Assembly: GCA_022567055.1 (NCBI GenBank)
Contig: JADFHU010000475.1
Span: forward strand, 1 to 5,081
DNA: 5,081 nucleotides
Origin: Planctomycetota bacterium
GTDB taxonomy: Bacteria > Planctomycetota > Phycisphaerae > Sedimentisphaerales > Anaerobacaceae
Direction: 5' to 3'
How positions within the stretch are numbered: the first letter of the stretch is position 1; each line of letters begins with the position of its first letter. Below are positions 1-5,081 of this stretch, piece by piece. The translations under genes were made by a program, and so were the position numbers. The notes under the pieces are model-generated. The model did no database searches. It was given only the letters and a program-made list of their open reading frames with translations, and was not told where the DNA came from.

Positions 1-2
1 CC

Positions 3-197
3 TTCATCCTGGAATTGGGAGAGGAGACGATGCGTGGCACGGTAGAGTACACCCGCGGACTAGGAAGCTTCCGCAAGCGCAAGTTTGGAAACTGGGCCCT
101 GAGCCAGGACAAGACGGAGCTGACCATCCGGTTCCACCACGAACTCCCCGGCCCGCATATGTCCCTGCGTGAAATATGCCTCGCGCCGGCGGAATGA
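3..197 (+). CDS. C-terminal end of an unrecognised protein (5' end outside window)
   Basis: An open frame runs from the first bases of the window to a TGA at 195-197, giving the last 64 residues of a protein whose start lies upstream. In the visible part, a Gly/Arg/Lys-rich stretch (RGLGSFRKRKFGNW) is followed by alternating hydrophobic and polar residues (ELTIRFHHELPG, then SLREICLAPAE at the end). This suggests a closing beta-strand pair of a beta-sandwich or similar accessory domain. Carbohydrate-active enzymes and sulfatase-like proteins of PVC bacteria often end this way and often precede pseudopilin genes, but that is only an analogy and I do not recognise the family. The other two plus frames hit stops sooner or read as Pro/Arg-rich shadow sequence, and the minus-strand ORF over this interval looks like a shadow. 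An internal TTG at 15 and ATG at 30 are unlikely to be real starts, since the frame stays open to the window edge. Confidence 0.55.
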   Translation, partial: FILELGEETMRGTVEYTRGLGSFRKRKFGNWALSQDKTELTIRFHHELPGPHMSLREICLAPAE

Positions 198-461
198 GTC
201 TGGGGATCAGAGCAAATGGACTCTCCCAGAGACGCGAAGGCACACGATGGAAGAAAATGAAAGAGATTCACTCTGAGAAAAAACCACTGCGTCTCTGCAA
301 TCTCCGAGAGAAAACATTCAATACAATTGGTTTCAGGTGAAATCTGCCTATAGGAAAGTCCTTTTTCCCCCATAAAATGCTGTCTTCTGCCACCTTCATG
401 GTGTATCTTGTACCGAGTTTCTTGACTGTTTTTATGGCCCGTTACATTGTGGAGTTTTATG
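198..461. other. Intergenic region before the pseudopilin gene
   Basis: No credible gene lies here. The left part holds the inverted repeat described separately. The right part is AT-richer and probably contains the pseudopilin promoter. Candidate elements are weak: TTGGTT (327-332) and TATAGG (349-354) with a 16-base spacer, or an isolated TAAAAT (373-378) without a recognisable -35. A short run AGGA-AAG-TCCT followed by T5 (353-367) could act as a poor terminator for the upstream gene, but its stem is only four base pairs. The reliable signal is the ribosome binding site GTGGAG at 449-454. Confidence 0.4.
221..310. repeat. Imperfect inverted repeat, possible dispersed (MITE-like) element remnant
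   Basis: CAGAGACGC at 227-235 is perfectly complementary to GCGTCTCTG at 289-297. Outside these arms, CTCTC (221-225) can pair with GAGAG (306-310) across a one-base and an eight-base bulge. The 53 bases between the arms are A-rich with no hairpin of note. The CAGAGACGC / GCGTCTCTG wording resembles short dispersed inverted repeats I recall from intergenic regions of several environmental bacteria. That resemblance is from memory and unverified. The element could also work as a processed RNA structure or a weak terminator for the gene ending at 197. Confidence 0.45.
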
Positions 462-1244
462 ATGAGAAAAGGAAAAGGTTTCACGCTGATTGAGCTGTTG
501 GTTGTCATCGCCATCATCGCGGTGCTCATGAGCATCCTCATGCCTGCGCTGCGGCGTGTCAAAGAACAGGCCATGAACATCCAGTGTCGGGCGAATCTTC
601 GATCCTATGGCTACGCGCTGCGCATGTATCTGGACGACAACGACTATGGTTTCCCATATTCCTTTGAATGGCTCTACAAAGATGGCGGCAGAGGAGGTCG
701 CTGGCACGATGGGAGATATAACCTGGATGAGAATCCTGAACTGGGCGGTCCACTCTGGCCCTATCTGGCAAAGAAGGACATCCACGTCTGCCCCACATTT
801 CTCCGTTTCGCCAAGAGCGGAAGCTGTCAAAGTTGCAACTCCGCCATACCCGTTGACCCACAATATGGCTATTGCATGAATTCTTATTTGAACGGAGACG
901 CTTGGAATGCCGTCCCCGCCCAATACCATCAAAAAATCCAGAGGTCTCGCAAGGAAAGCAACGTCAAGAACCCAGCCACTGTTTTTTCTTTCTCCGAGGA
1001 AAACACCTGGTCCATTCCCGGGCTGAGCTGCTGCGGCATTAACGACAACAACCTACGCTCCACACCCAACAATAACACGGACTGCTTCGCCACCTTCCAC
1101 GGTGCGCGCGGAGGAGATCGCGACAGTGGCCTGGCCAATGCGGTATTCGTGGACGGACACGTTGAAAAGGTGTCTGCCTACCCCGCAGGCAACACCTACC
1201 TGTTGAGCTGGCCGAGCGGAGGAATACCCCCCACCGGCTTCTAA
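462..1244 (+). CDS. Type IV pilin-like / T2SS-like pseudopilin with H-Xn-DG C-terminal motif
   Basis: A 260-residue pseudopilin. Residues 1-6 (MRKGKG) are a short basic leader ending in Gly, followed by FTLIELL. A prepilin peptidase would cut between G6 and F7, and E11 is the conserved Glu5 of the mature protein. A hydrophobic helix spans about residues 7-30. The globular part has features typical of the amplified PVC-group family: an N-x-x-C-R-x-N-L motif, a DNDY turn, a VCPTF segment, and a C-terminal FHGARGG...FVDGHVE block with H213 and D231-G232. Twelve cysteines in the globular part, including C-x-x-C and C-C pairs, suggest disulfides outside the inner membrane. The start at 462 is chosen because GTGGAG (449-454) lies seven bases upstream. 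ATG 459 is only four bases away, and the TTG at 447 overlaps the ribosome binding site. The protein probably belongs to an inner-membrane pseudopilus or surface assembly, but its partner genes are not in the window, so its exact role is unknown. Confidence 0.93.
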   Translation: MRKGKGFTLIELLVVIAIIAVLMSILMPALRRVKEQAMNIQCRANLRSYGYALRMYLDDNDYGFPYSFEWLYKDGGRGGRWHDGRYNLDENPELGGPLWPYLAKKDIHVCPTFLRFAKSGSCQSCNSAIPVDPQYGYCMNSYLNGDAWNAVPAQYHQKIQRSRKESNVKNPATVFSFSEENTWSIPGLSCCGINDNNLRSTPNNNTDCFATFHGARGGDRDSGLANAVFVDGHVEKVSAYPAGNTYLLSWPSGGIPPTGF

Positions 1245-1266
1245 GCCACATGCGTGGCGTCATTCG

Positions 1267-1310
1267 TCGGGATGTTTCCCGAGTTCGGTGTCGGCGTGTA
1301 GGCCGACACC
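1267..1310. terminator. Two adjacent hairpins between convergent genes
   Basis: TCGGGA (1267-1272) pairs with TCCCGA (1277-1282) around a TGTT loop. A stronger stem then pairs GGTGTCGGC (1287-1295) with GCCGACACC (1302-1310) around a six-base loop, and GAGT/ACTC (1281-1284, 1311-1314) can extend it across a two-base bulge. The structures start 22 bases after the pseudopilin stop and lie between two convergent genes, which is where a terminator is expected. Neither strand has a T-tract after the stem, so they are not classical intrinsic terminators. They may instead stabilise 3' ends or serve as a T-less transcription stop. Confidence 0.4.
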
Positions 1311-1452
1311 ACTCGACCGTCGTCGACCTAGAGTTCCCCACTTACATGTGCAGTGCCTGCGCCAGCGCCGCCCTTCTATCATAGGCAACAAGAACATTCC
1401 TCCTCCCGGCAAACTCAGGGACCGGCAAGAATCATGCTCTGCTCCCGCGGGA

Positions 1453-2709
1453 CTACTCCGAAATGCAGAACAGGTGTTTTTCGCCACGGATGAATAGTTC
1501 ATCACCGGCGGGGGCTGGCGTTGCGTCGACCGTTTCGCCGACGGAGTTGCGCGCGACAATCTCCAATTGATCGCTGTCCTTGATCACGACGGTCGTTCCG
1601 CTACGTCCGGTCAAATACACATGGCCCCCGGCCGCGATGGGTGACGCATAAGTGAGGGCAACACCGGGTATTCGAGCAGCCGTGTAATGGGGCTTTCCAG
1701 TCGCAGCATCAACACAGCTCAACATCCCTGATTTGCCTATGTGGAAGTAAATACGTCCGGCCGACAGCAAGGGCGACGCGATATCGGGGGTATCGCGATC
1801 CAACACCCAGGCGACATGCTCTGTATTTTCGATGTCACCTCGGCCACCCATGCGAAAGGCGGCCATGAACGACCCTTTATGACCGCTTCCGACAATGACA
1901 AGATCGTTCGTCGCCACGGCTGAGGCAACAGGACGCTCGGTTTGGCCGCCGCAGCGCCAGAGTTCTTTCCCGGTTTCCAAATCATACGCTCTGGCGCAAG
2001 TCTGTCCGTTCATGACGATCTGCTTCGTCCCGTTGTGTTCGACGACCAGTGGCGTCGCCCAACACGATGGTTCGTCACGCTTGGTCTTCCAAATAATCTC
2101 GCCGGTCGATTTGTCGAGTGCGTACAGATAGGACTGCCCTTCCTGATCCCAGGGCACAAGAATCTTGTCGCCTTCGAGTGTTGGCGAGCTTCCTTCGCCG
2201 AAACCGAATCGGGTCTCCATTTGCCCGAAGTTTCGAGACCATACCAGTTCGCCTGTCATCGTGTAACAGTAAAGTCCGCGAGAACCGAAGTGAGCGTAAA
2301 CGTGCTTTCCATCCGTACAGGGTGATGCAGACGCGAACCCGTGGGAGGCATGCGATTTCTGATGCGGCGTCGCTACGGTGGCTGTTTGCTCCCAGAGCAG
2401 CTTGCCGTTGCGGCGGTCGAAACAGAGTGTCTTGAATGCCAGTTTCGGCAGCCGTCCCGAGGCACCCTCCACGGGGACCGCCGTGACGACAAACACATGG
2501 TCCTCCCAAATCACGGGTGAGCCGGTACCGCGTCCTGGAATAGCCACCTTCCATTTCACATTCTTGGAGCTACTCCACTCAACGGGCGGCCGTGCGTTGG
2601 CTGCCGCGCCGTTTCCCGTCGGGCCGCGCCAGTGTGCCCAATTTTCGGCCATGGACGGGCACTGGAATGCTGCGATGATCAGAACCGAGGAAAGCAGTCG
2701 CTTATGCAT
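1453..2709 (-). CDS. Exported PQQ-like (BamB-like) beta-propeller repeat protein
   Basis: A 418-residue protein with a Sec signal peptide: basic MHKR, hydrophobic LLSSVLIIAAF, and a probable cleavage after SMA at residue 21. The mature protein begins ENWAHWRGPTGNG, the W-x-x-W-R-G-P-x-x-N-G opening typical of large families in Planctomycetota and relatives. Blade signatures of the form xxG(K/E)xxW end near W105, W156, W206 and W250 (NGKLLW, TGELVW, TGEIIW, TGKELW), with degenerate blades after that (ATGKPHY near 330). This fits a six- to eight-bladed propeller. Similarity to PQQ dehydrogenases is limited to the fold, and I see no catalytic calcium/PQQ site, so an enzyme role is not supported. 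A periplasmic binding or scaffold role is more likely. The start ATG (2709-2707) has a strong ribosome binding site, AAGGAG (complement of 2717-2722), seven bases upstream. It is transcribed divergently from the glycosylasparaginase gene and converges on the pseudopilin gene, so it seems to be a single-gene unit. Confidence 0.93.
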   Translation of the reverse strand: MHKRLLSSVLIIAAFQCPSMAENWAHWRGPTGNGAAANARPPVEWSSSKNVKWKVAIPGRGTGSPVIWEDHVFVVTAVPVEGASGRLPKLAFKTLCFDRRNGKLLWEQTATVATPHQKSHASHGFASASPCTDGKHVYAHFGSRGLYCYTMTGELVWSRNFGQMETRFGFGEGSSPTLEGDKILVPWDQEGQSYLYALDKSTGEIIWKTKRDEPSCWATPLVVEHNGTKQIVMNGQTCARAYDLETGKELWRCGGQTERPVASAVATNDLVIVGSGHKGSFMAAFRMGGRGDIENTEHVAWVLDRDTPDIASPLLSAGRIYFHIGKSGMLSCVDAATGKPHYTAARIPGVALTYASPIAAGGHVYLTGRSGTTVVIKDSDQLEIVARNSVGETVDATPAPAGDELFIRGEKHLFCISE

Positions 2710-2716
2710 AGGGGAA

Positions 2717-2748
2717 CTCCTTAAACGAACGAATGAGTCGTTTTCGTT
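2717..2748 (-). promoter_or_regulatory. Ribosome binding site with an abutting 5'-UTR hairpin (propeller gene)
   Basis: On the minus strand AAGGAG (complement of 2717-2722) lies seven bases before the propeller gene's ATG. One base upstream of it ends a hairpin. In plus-strand terms, AACGA (2728-2732) pairs with TCGTT (2738-2742) around a five-base loop, and AACG (2724-2727) pairs with CGTT (2745-2748) across a two-base bulge, giving nine base pairs. Placement directly against the Shine-Dalgarno sequence could affect ribosome access or mRNA stability. That function is inference; the pairing is seen directly. Confidence 0.5.
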
Positions 2749-2772
2749 GTGCCGGTGATTTGATTGCGGTAG

Positions 2773-2802
2773 ATTATAGTCTCGGTGCTATGGCATAGTC
2801 CA
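2773..2802 (-). promoter_or_regulatory. Candidate sigma-70-type promoter for the propeller gene
   Basis: The complement of 2773-2778 reads TATAAT, a perfect -10 consensus. The complement of 2797-2802 reads TGGACT, four of six matches to TTGACA, with an 18-base spacer. Transcription would start near 2766 and give a leader of about 57 bases containing the hairpin and ribosome binding site described above. The -35 lies inside a palindrome, which would allow control by a bound regulator. Confidence 0.45.
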
Positions 2803-2809
2803 GGGACTA
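2788..2809. repeat. Overlapping palindromes, possible operator in divergent intergenic region
   Basis: CTATG-G-CATAG (2788-2798) and TAGTCC-AG-GGACTA (2796-2809) are two perfect palindromes sharing three bases. They cover the candidate -35 and spacer of the minus-strand propeller promoter and lie 80 bases upstream of the glycosylasparaginase start. This is a sensible place for a dimeric transcription factor acting on one or both divergent genes. No regulator gene is in the window, so its identity cannot be guessed. Confidence 0.35.
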
Positions 2810-2888
2810 CGGAAGTCGTGTATTTGAAACTCATTCCCCAAGTGGCATCATTTTGAGTTTTGTTTCTGAAGACAATGGAAGAATTACC

Positions 2889-3851
2889 ATGCATACATTC
2901 AAAGCGTTTCTTTTGTTCGCTTGTGTCCTCTCCTCGTTCCAAGTGGGTTGCTCCATGAGTCAGAAGCGCGAATCCGACGGACCCGTGGTCGTCTCCACCT
3001 GGAAGTTTGGCCTGAAGGCCAATGAAGCCGCCTGGCAGGTACTATCCTCGGGAGGGCGTGCCCTTGATGCGGTTGAAACGGGGGTGCGAGTGACCGAGGC
3101 CGATCCGAACAATGGAAGCGTGGGCATCGGCGGTACCCCGGATGAGGACGGCAATGTCACCTTGGATGCCTGTATCATGGACGAAACCGGTGATTGCGGA
3201 TCGGTCGCCTTCCTCCAGAACATCTTGCACCCGGTCTCGGTCGCACGGAAGGTGATGGAGGAAACCCGCCATATCATGCTGGTCGGCAAGGGAGCCGAGG
3301 AATTTGCCTACGAGCATGGATTCGATAAGACAAATCTGTTAACGCCCCGAGCCGAGGAAAGGTGGAAACGCTGGCTGGAGAAAAACGGCCGTGGCCAATT
3401 GCCGGCGATCAACATCGAGAACCATGACACGATCGGCATGATTGCCCTTGATGAGAAGGGCAATCTATCCGGAGCCTGTACCACCAGCGGGGCCGGTTTT
3501 AAGATCCCTGGCCGCGTGGGCGATTCCCCCATCATTGGAGCGGGTCTTTACGTAGACAACGAAGTGGGAGGCGCTTGCGCCACCGGTTGGGGCGAGGCGG
3601 TCATTCGTATTTGCGGTTCCCACCTGGTGGTCGAGTACATGCGGCAGGGACACGCTCCCCGGAAAGCCTGCCGACTGGCGGTAGAACGACTCATCGCTCG
3701 CAACCCCGACTACAGAGAGATTCAGATTGGTTTTCTCGCGCTCAACAAGAAGGGCGAATTTGGCGCATATTGCCTGCGATCGGGATTTCAATACGCCGCC
3801 TACACGACTGAGCATGGGAATCGTGTGATTGACTCAAAAACCAAATTGTAG
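2889..3851 (+). CDS. Glycosylasparaginase (N4-(beta-N-acetylglucosaminyl)-L-asparaginase), putative lipoprotein
   Basis: A 320-residue Ntn-hydrolase. The family hydrolyses the GlcNAc-asparagine bond of N-glycopeptides to aspartate and a GlcNAc amine, after self-cleavage into alpha and beta chains. The autocleavage site is D180-T181 in HDTIGM, making T181 the new N-terminal nucleophile. Spacing matches the Flavobacterium enzyme as I recall it: W38 (VVVSTW), T199, R209 and D212 (GRVGDSPIIG), T232-G233. Signature segments GGRALDAVE, VGIGGTPDEDG, LDACIMD and NILHPVSVA are all present, and the length (about 300 without the signal) is normal, so it should be active. Residues 1-21 are a lipoprotein-type signal ending FQVGC, with C21 as the probable lipidation site; Gln at -3 is atypical. 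This suggests envelope anchoring. The residue after the conserved ATG is W234 rather than the Asn, Asp or Arg I would expect. ATG 2889 is chosen over TTG 2853 because it starts the signal peptide and has GGAAGA (2877-2882) six bases upstream. cutC follows after 29 bases. Confidence 0.94.
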   Translation: MHTFKAFLLFACVLSSFQVGCSMSQKRESDGPVVVSTWKFGLKANEAAWQVLSSGGRALDAVETGVRVTEADPNNGSVGIGGTPDEDGNVTLDACIMDETGDCGSVAFLQNILHPVSVARKVMEETRHIMLVGKGAEEFAYEHGFDKTNLLTPRAEERWKRWLEKNGRGQLPAINIENHDTIGMIALDEKGNLSGACTTSGAGFKIPGRVGDSPIIGAGLYVDNEVGGACATGWGEAVIRICGSHLVVEYMRQGHAPRKACRLAVERLIARNPDYREIQIGFLALNKKGEFGAYCLRSGFQYAAYTTEHGNRVIDSKTKL

Positions 3852-3880
3852 GATGTTAAGGCCACTCTGGTCGAGCCACC

Positions 3881-4627
3881 ATGTCCCTTGTCCTGGAAGT
3901 ATGTGCTGCGTCACCCGAGTCCGCCCTCGCTGCCGAAGCTGGCGGCGCCAACCGGGTCGAACTCTGCGACAACCTCTTGGAAGGGGGAACCACACCCAGT
4001 GCGGGCACAGTCGCTCTATGCGTAAAATGTGTGACCCTGGACGTTCTCATGATGATACGCCCGAGAGGCGGTGACTTTCTCTACACCGATCTCGAGGTTG
4101 ACACCATGCTCCGTGATATCGAAATCGCTAAATCGCTGGGGGTCTATGGTGTTGTATTTGGATTACTGAGGGTGGACGGAAAGGTCGACAAGGCCCGTAC
4201 CGGCCGACTCATCGAAGCAAGCCGACCACTCGCTGTAACGTTTCACCGAGCCTTCGATATGACCGTGGATCCGTTTGAAGCGTTGGAAGATCTCATCGAG
4301 CTGGGCGTAGACCGCATTCTCACATCGGGACAAGAACCTTCAGCCGAGCACGGAATACCGCTCATAAAAAAACTGGTTAACATAGCCCATGAACGGACGA
4401 TCATCCTCCCCGGCTGCGGCATCGACGAGACAAACATCGCGGAAATCGTATCGAAGACGGGGGTCACGGAATGCCACGTGAGTGGCAAGCACCAGATTCC
4501 CAGTCGCATGACATACACCAACCCGAAAATATTTATGGGTGTTCCTGGAGCACCAGAATACGAAAAAACAGCCGTCGACCCGAATCGTATCCGCGCCCTC
4601 CGAGCGGCGGTTGAAGGGTTGGAATAA
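3881..4627 (+). CDS. cutC: CutC family TIM-barrel protein (annotated copper homeostasis protein)
   Basis: A 248-residue cytoplasmic protein, the usual CutC length. Family signatures appear in order: LEVCAAS (5-11), GANRVELCDNLLEGGTTPS (22-40), MIRPRGGDF (58-66), a GVVFGLL segment (90-96) followed by DGKVD, VTFHRAFD (119-126), LGVDRILTSG (141-150) and LPGCGI (176-181). The fold is a TIM barrel. CutC was linked to copper tolerance in E. coli, but that role is disputed and no reaction is firmly known. Cysteines are at 8, 29, 47, 50, 179 and 198. C47-x-x-C50 and C179 (where Gly is common) seem particular to this protein. The ATG at 3881 begins the family's conserved N-terminal strand. Only a weak ribosome binding site precedes it, so translation may depend on the upstream gene 29 bases away. 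No terminator lies between them, supporting a two-gene operon with glycosylasparaginase. It is not the choline TMA-lyase that shares the name cutC. Confidence 0.93.
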   Translation: MSLVLEVCAASPESALAAEAGGANRVELCDNLLEGGTTPSAGTVALCVKCVTLDVLMMIRPRGGDFLYTDLEVDTMLRDIEIAKSLGVYGVVFGLLRVDGKVDKARTGRLIEASRPLAVTFHRAFDMTVDPFEALEDLIELGVDRILTSGQEPSAEHGIPLIKKLVNIAHERTIILPGCGIDETNIAEIVSKTGVTECHVSGKHQIPSRMTYTNPKIFMGVPGAPEYEKTAVDPNRIRALRAAVEGLE

Positions 4628-4978
4628 CGCAGACATCCTCTGCTTGATCCCACCGAACATGAAGCGATAACTGGCGCACCGGCCAAGATCGGGAAGGCGT
4701 CCGGAAGTGAATTCAGTGCTTTCGAAGGAGCCCTCAATGGCACGGTACTGGCTGTCGTCAATCGTAACCTGATTGTTCAAACTTGGCGATCGGCAAAATT
4801 CAAGCCGACCGATCCAGATTCAACGCTGATTCTGAGCTTCATACCTGAGGCGAGGGACGGGAGAATAGACTTGATTCATATTGATGTCCCGGACCATGAC
4901 TATGATGGAGTCAACGATGGCTGGACCAAATTCTACTGGACCCCTTGGCGAGAATACCTGGAGCGTAAGGCACGATGA
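4628..4978 (+). pseudogene. AHSA1/SRPBCC family protein lacking its N-terminus, in frame behind cutC
   Basis: Starting right after the cutC TAA and in the same frame, 116 sense codons run to a TGA at 4976-4978. The translation is clearly an AHSA1-type SRPBCC (START-like) domain: LLDPTEHEAITGAPAKIG, then SEFSAFEGALNGT, LIVQTWRS, STLILSFIPE, IHIDVPD and the terminal NDGWTKFYWTPWREYL. Family members are about 140 residues, so only the first strand and part of the first helix, some 20-30 residues, are missing. No ATG, GTG or early TTG exists in this frame, and no ribosome binding site is visible; CTG 4640 would be the only near-start. The downstream 110 codons have no stop or frameshift, so the loss is recent or the segment is still translated, for example by readthrough of the cutC stop. 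A 5' deletion is the simplest explanation. The function of this family branch is unknown; it binds hydrophobic ligands or is Hsp90-cochaperone-like only by fold. Confidence 0.75.
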
Positions 4979-5081
4979 GAGCACAAAAACGCCGAAGGCA
5001 CATCGCCACAGTCAGACACTTCCCTCATTTCACAATAACTAAAATATTCGGCCTCGCGCTTATCTGGAATCATGGACCAAC
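4975..5081 (+). CDS. Possible start of a downstream ORF, cut by window end (weak)
   Basis: An ATG at 4975 overlaps the TGA of the AHSA1 remnant (ATGA), an arrangement typical of translational coupling, with AAGG four bases upstream. The frame stays open to the window edge for 35 residues (MRAQKRRRHIATVRHF, then a more hydrophobic stretch IFGLALIW). Thirty-five open codons are not statistically convincing and I recognise no family. The basic start followed by a hydrophobic run could be a membrane segment, but it could equally be non-coding sequence. Confidence 0.2.
   Translation, partial: MRAQKRRRHIATVRHFPHFTITKIFGLALIWNHGP

Noticed and set aside
432..932. A 166-residue minus-strand ORF antisense to the pseudopilin gene
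   Set aside because: It is a shadow of the pseudopilin reading frame: no recognisable domain, biased His/Asp/Gln-rich composition, and the opposite strand has unmistakable family motifs over the same bases.
1260..1397. A 45-codon minus-strand ORF with a purine-rich GGAGGA stretch just before its ATG
   Set aside because: The Shine-Dalgarno-like run sits too close to the ATG, the product is Arg/Trp-rich without family resemblance, and the ORF runs through the hairpin region. Chance is more likely.
1942..2325. Plus-strand ORFs opposite the propeller gene (up to 127 residues)
   Set aside because: They overlap a clear beta-propeller gene on the other strand and show no domain or signal peptide.
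2853..2888. TTG start giving a 12-residue longer glycosylasparaginase
   Set aside because: It would put polar residues before a normal signal peptide. ATG 2889 has a ribosome binding site at proper distance and begins directly with the basic/hydrophobic signal.
3875..3883. GCCACCATG, a perfect Kozak-like context at the cutC start
   Set aside because: The gene set is bacterial and the match is chance; it carries no meaning for a prokaryotic start.
4580..4645. Reading the missing AHSA1 N-terminus in another frame (a stretch RIVSAPSER in frame 0 near the cutC end)
   Set aside because: It superficially resembles the APPE(R/K)V motif near the start of AHSA1 proteins, but the distance to LLDP is too long and the bases are needed for the conserved cutC C-terminus. 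I take it as coincidence rather than a simple frameshift.
4340..4780. Minus-strand ORFs of 146 and 172 residues opposite cutC and the AHSA1 remnant
   Set aside because: Both are shadows of the plus-strand frames with clear family motifs. Neither shows a domain.

Overview
The window reads as a chromosomal piece from a free-living Gram-negative bacterium, most likely of the PVC group (Planctomycetota, Lentisphaerota, Verrucomicrobiota or Kiritimatiellota) or a similar environmental phylum. This is inference from gene content. A pseudopilin with a prepilin cleavage site and a C-terminal H-Xn-DG motif, and a secreted beta-propeller protein with a WxxWRGPxxNG N-terminus, are both strongly amplified in those genomes. 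No rRNA, tRNA, CRISPR array, transposase or phage gene was seen.

Layout: (1) positions 3-197 hold the last 64 codons of an unrecognised plus-strand gene that starts outside the window. (2) Positions 198-461 are non-coding and contain an imperfect long inverted repeat (221-310) that looks like a dispersed repeat remnant. (3) Positions 462-1244 encode a type IV pilin-like/type II secretion-like pseudopilin. (4) Positions 1245-1452 separate two convergent genes and carry two adjacent hairpins. (5) Positions 1453-2709, minus strand, encode an exported PQQ-like (BamB-like) beta-propeller protein. (6) Positions 2710-2888 are a divergent intergenic region with a consensus -10 box for the minus-strand gene, overlapping palindromes at its -35, and a hairpin ending one base from its ribosome binding site. 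(7) Positions 2889-3851 encode a putative lipoprotein glycosylasparaginase with all expected catalytic residues. (8) It is followed 29 bases later by cutC (3881-4627). (9) Directly after the cutC stop codon, in the same frame and with no start codon of its own, lies most of an AHSA1/SRPBCC-family protein (4628-4978) lacking roughly its first 20-30 residues. (10) The last 107 bases hold only a weak candidate ORF overlapping that stop.

The glycosylasparaginase and CutC genes very probably form one transcription unit. Glycosylasparaginase cleaves the GlcNAc-Asn bond left after N-glycoprotein breakdown. Its partner CutC is a TIM-barrel protein whose copper role is disputed, so the pair may point to a glycan or amino-acid catabolic role for CutC. 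The most unusual observation is the start-less AHSA1 domain fused in frame behind the cutC stop codon. I found no clear wholly new multi-gene system here.
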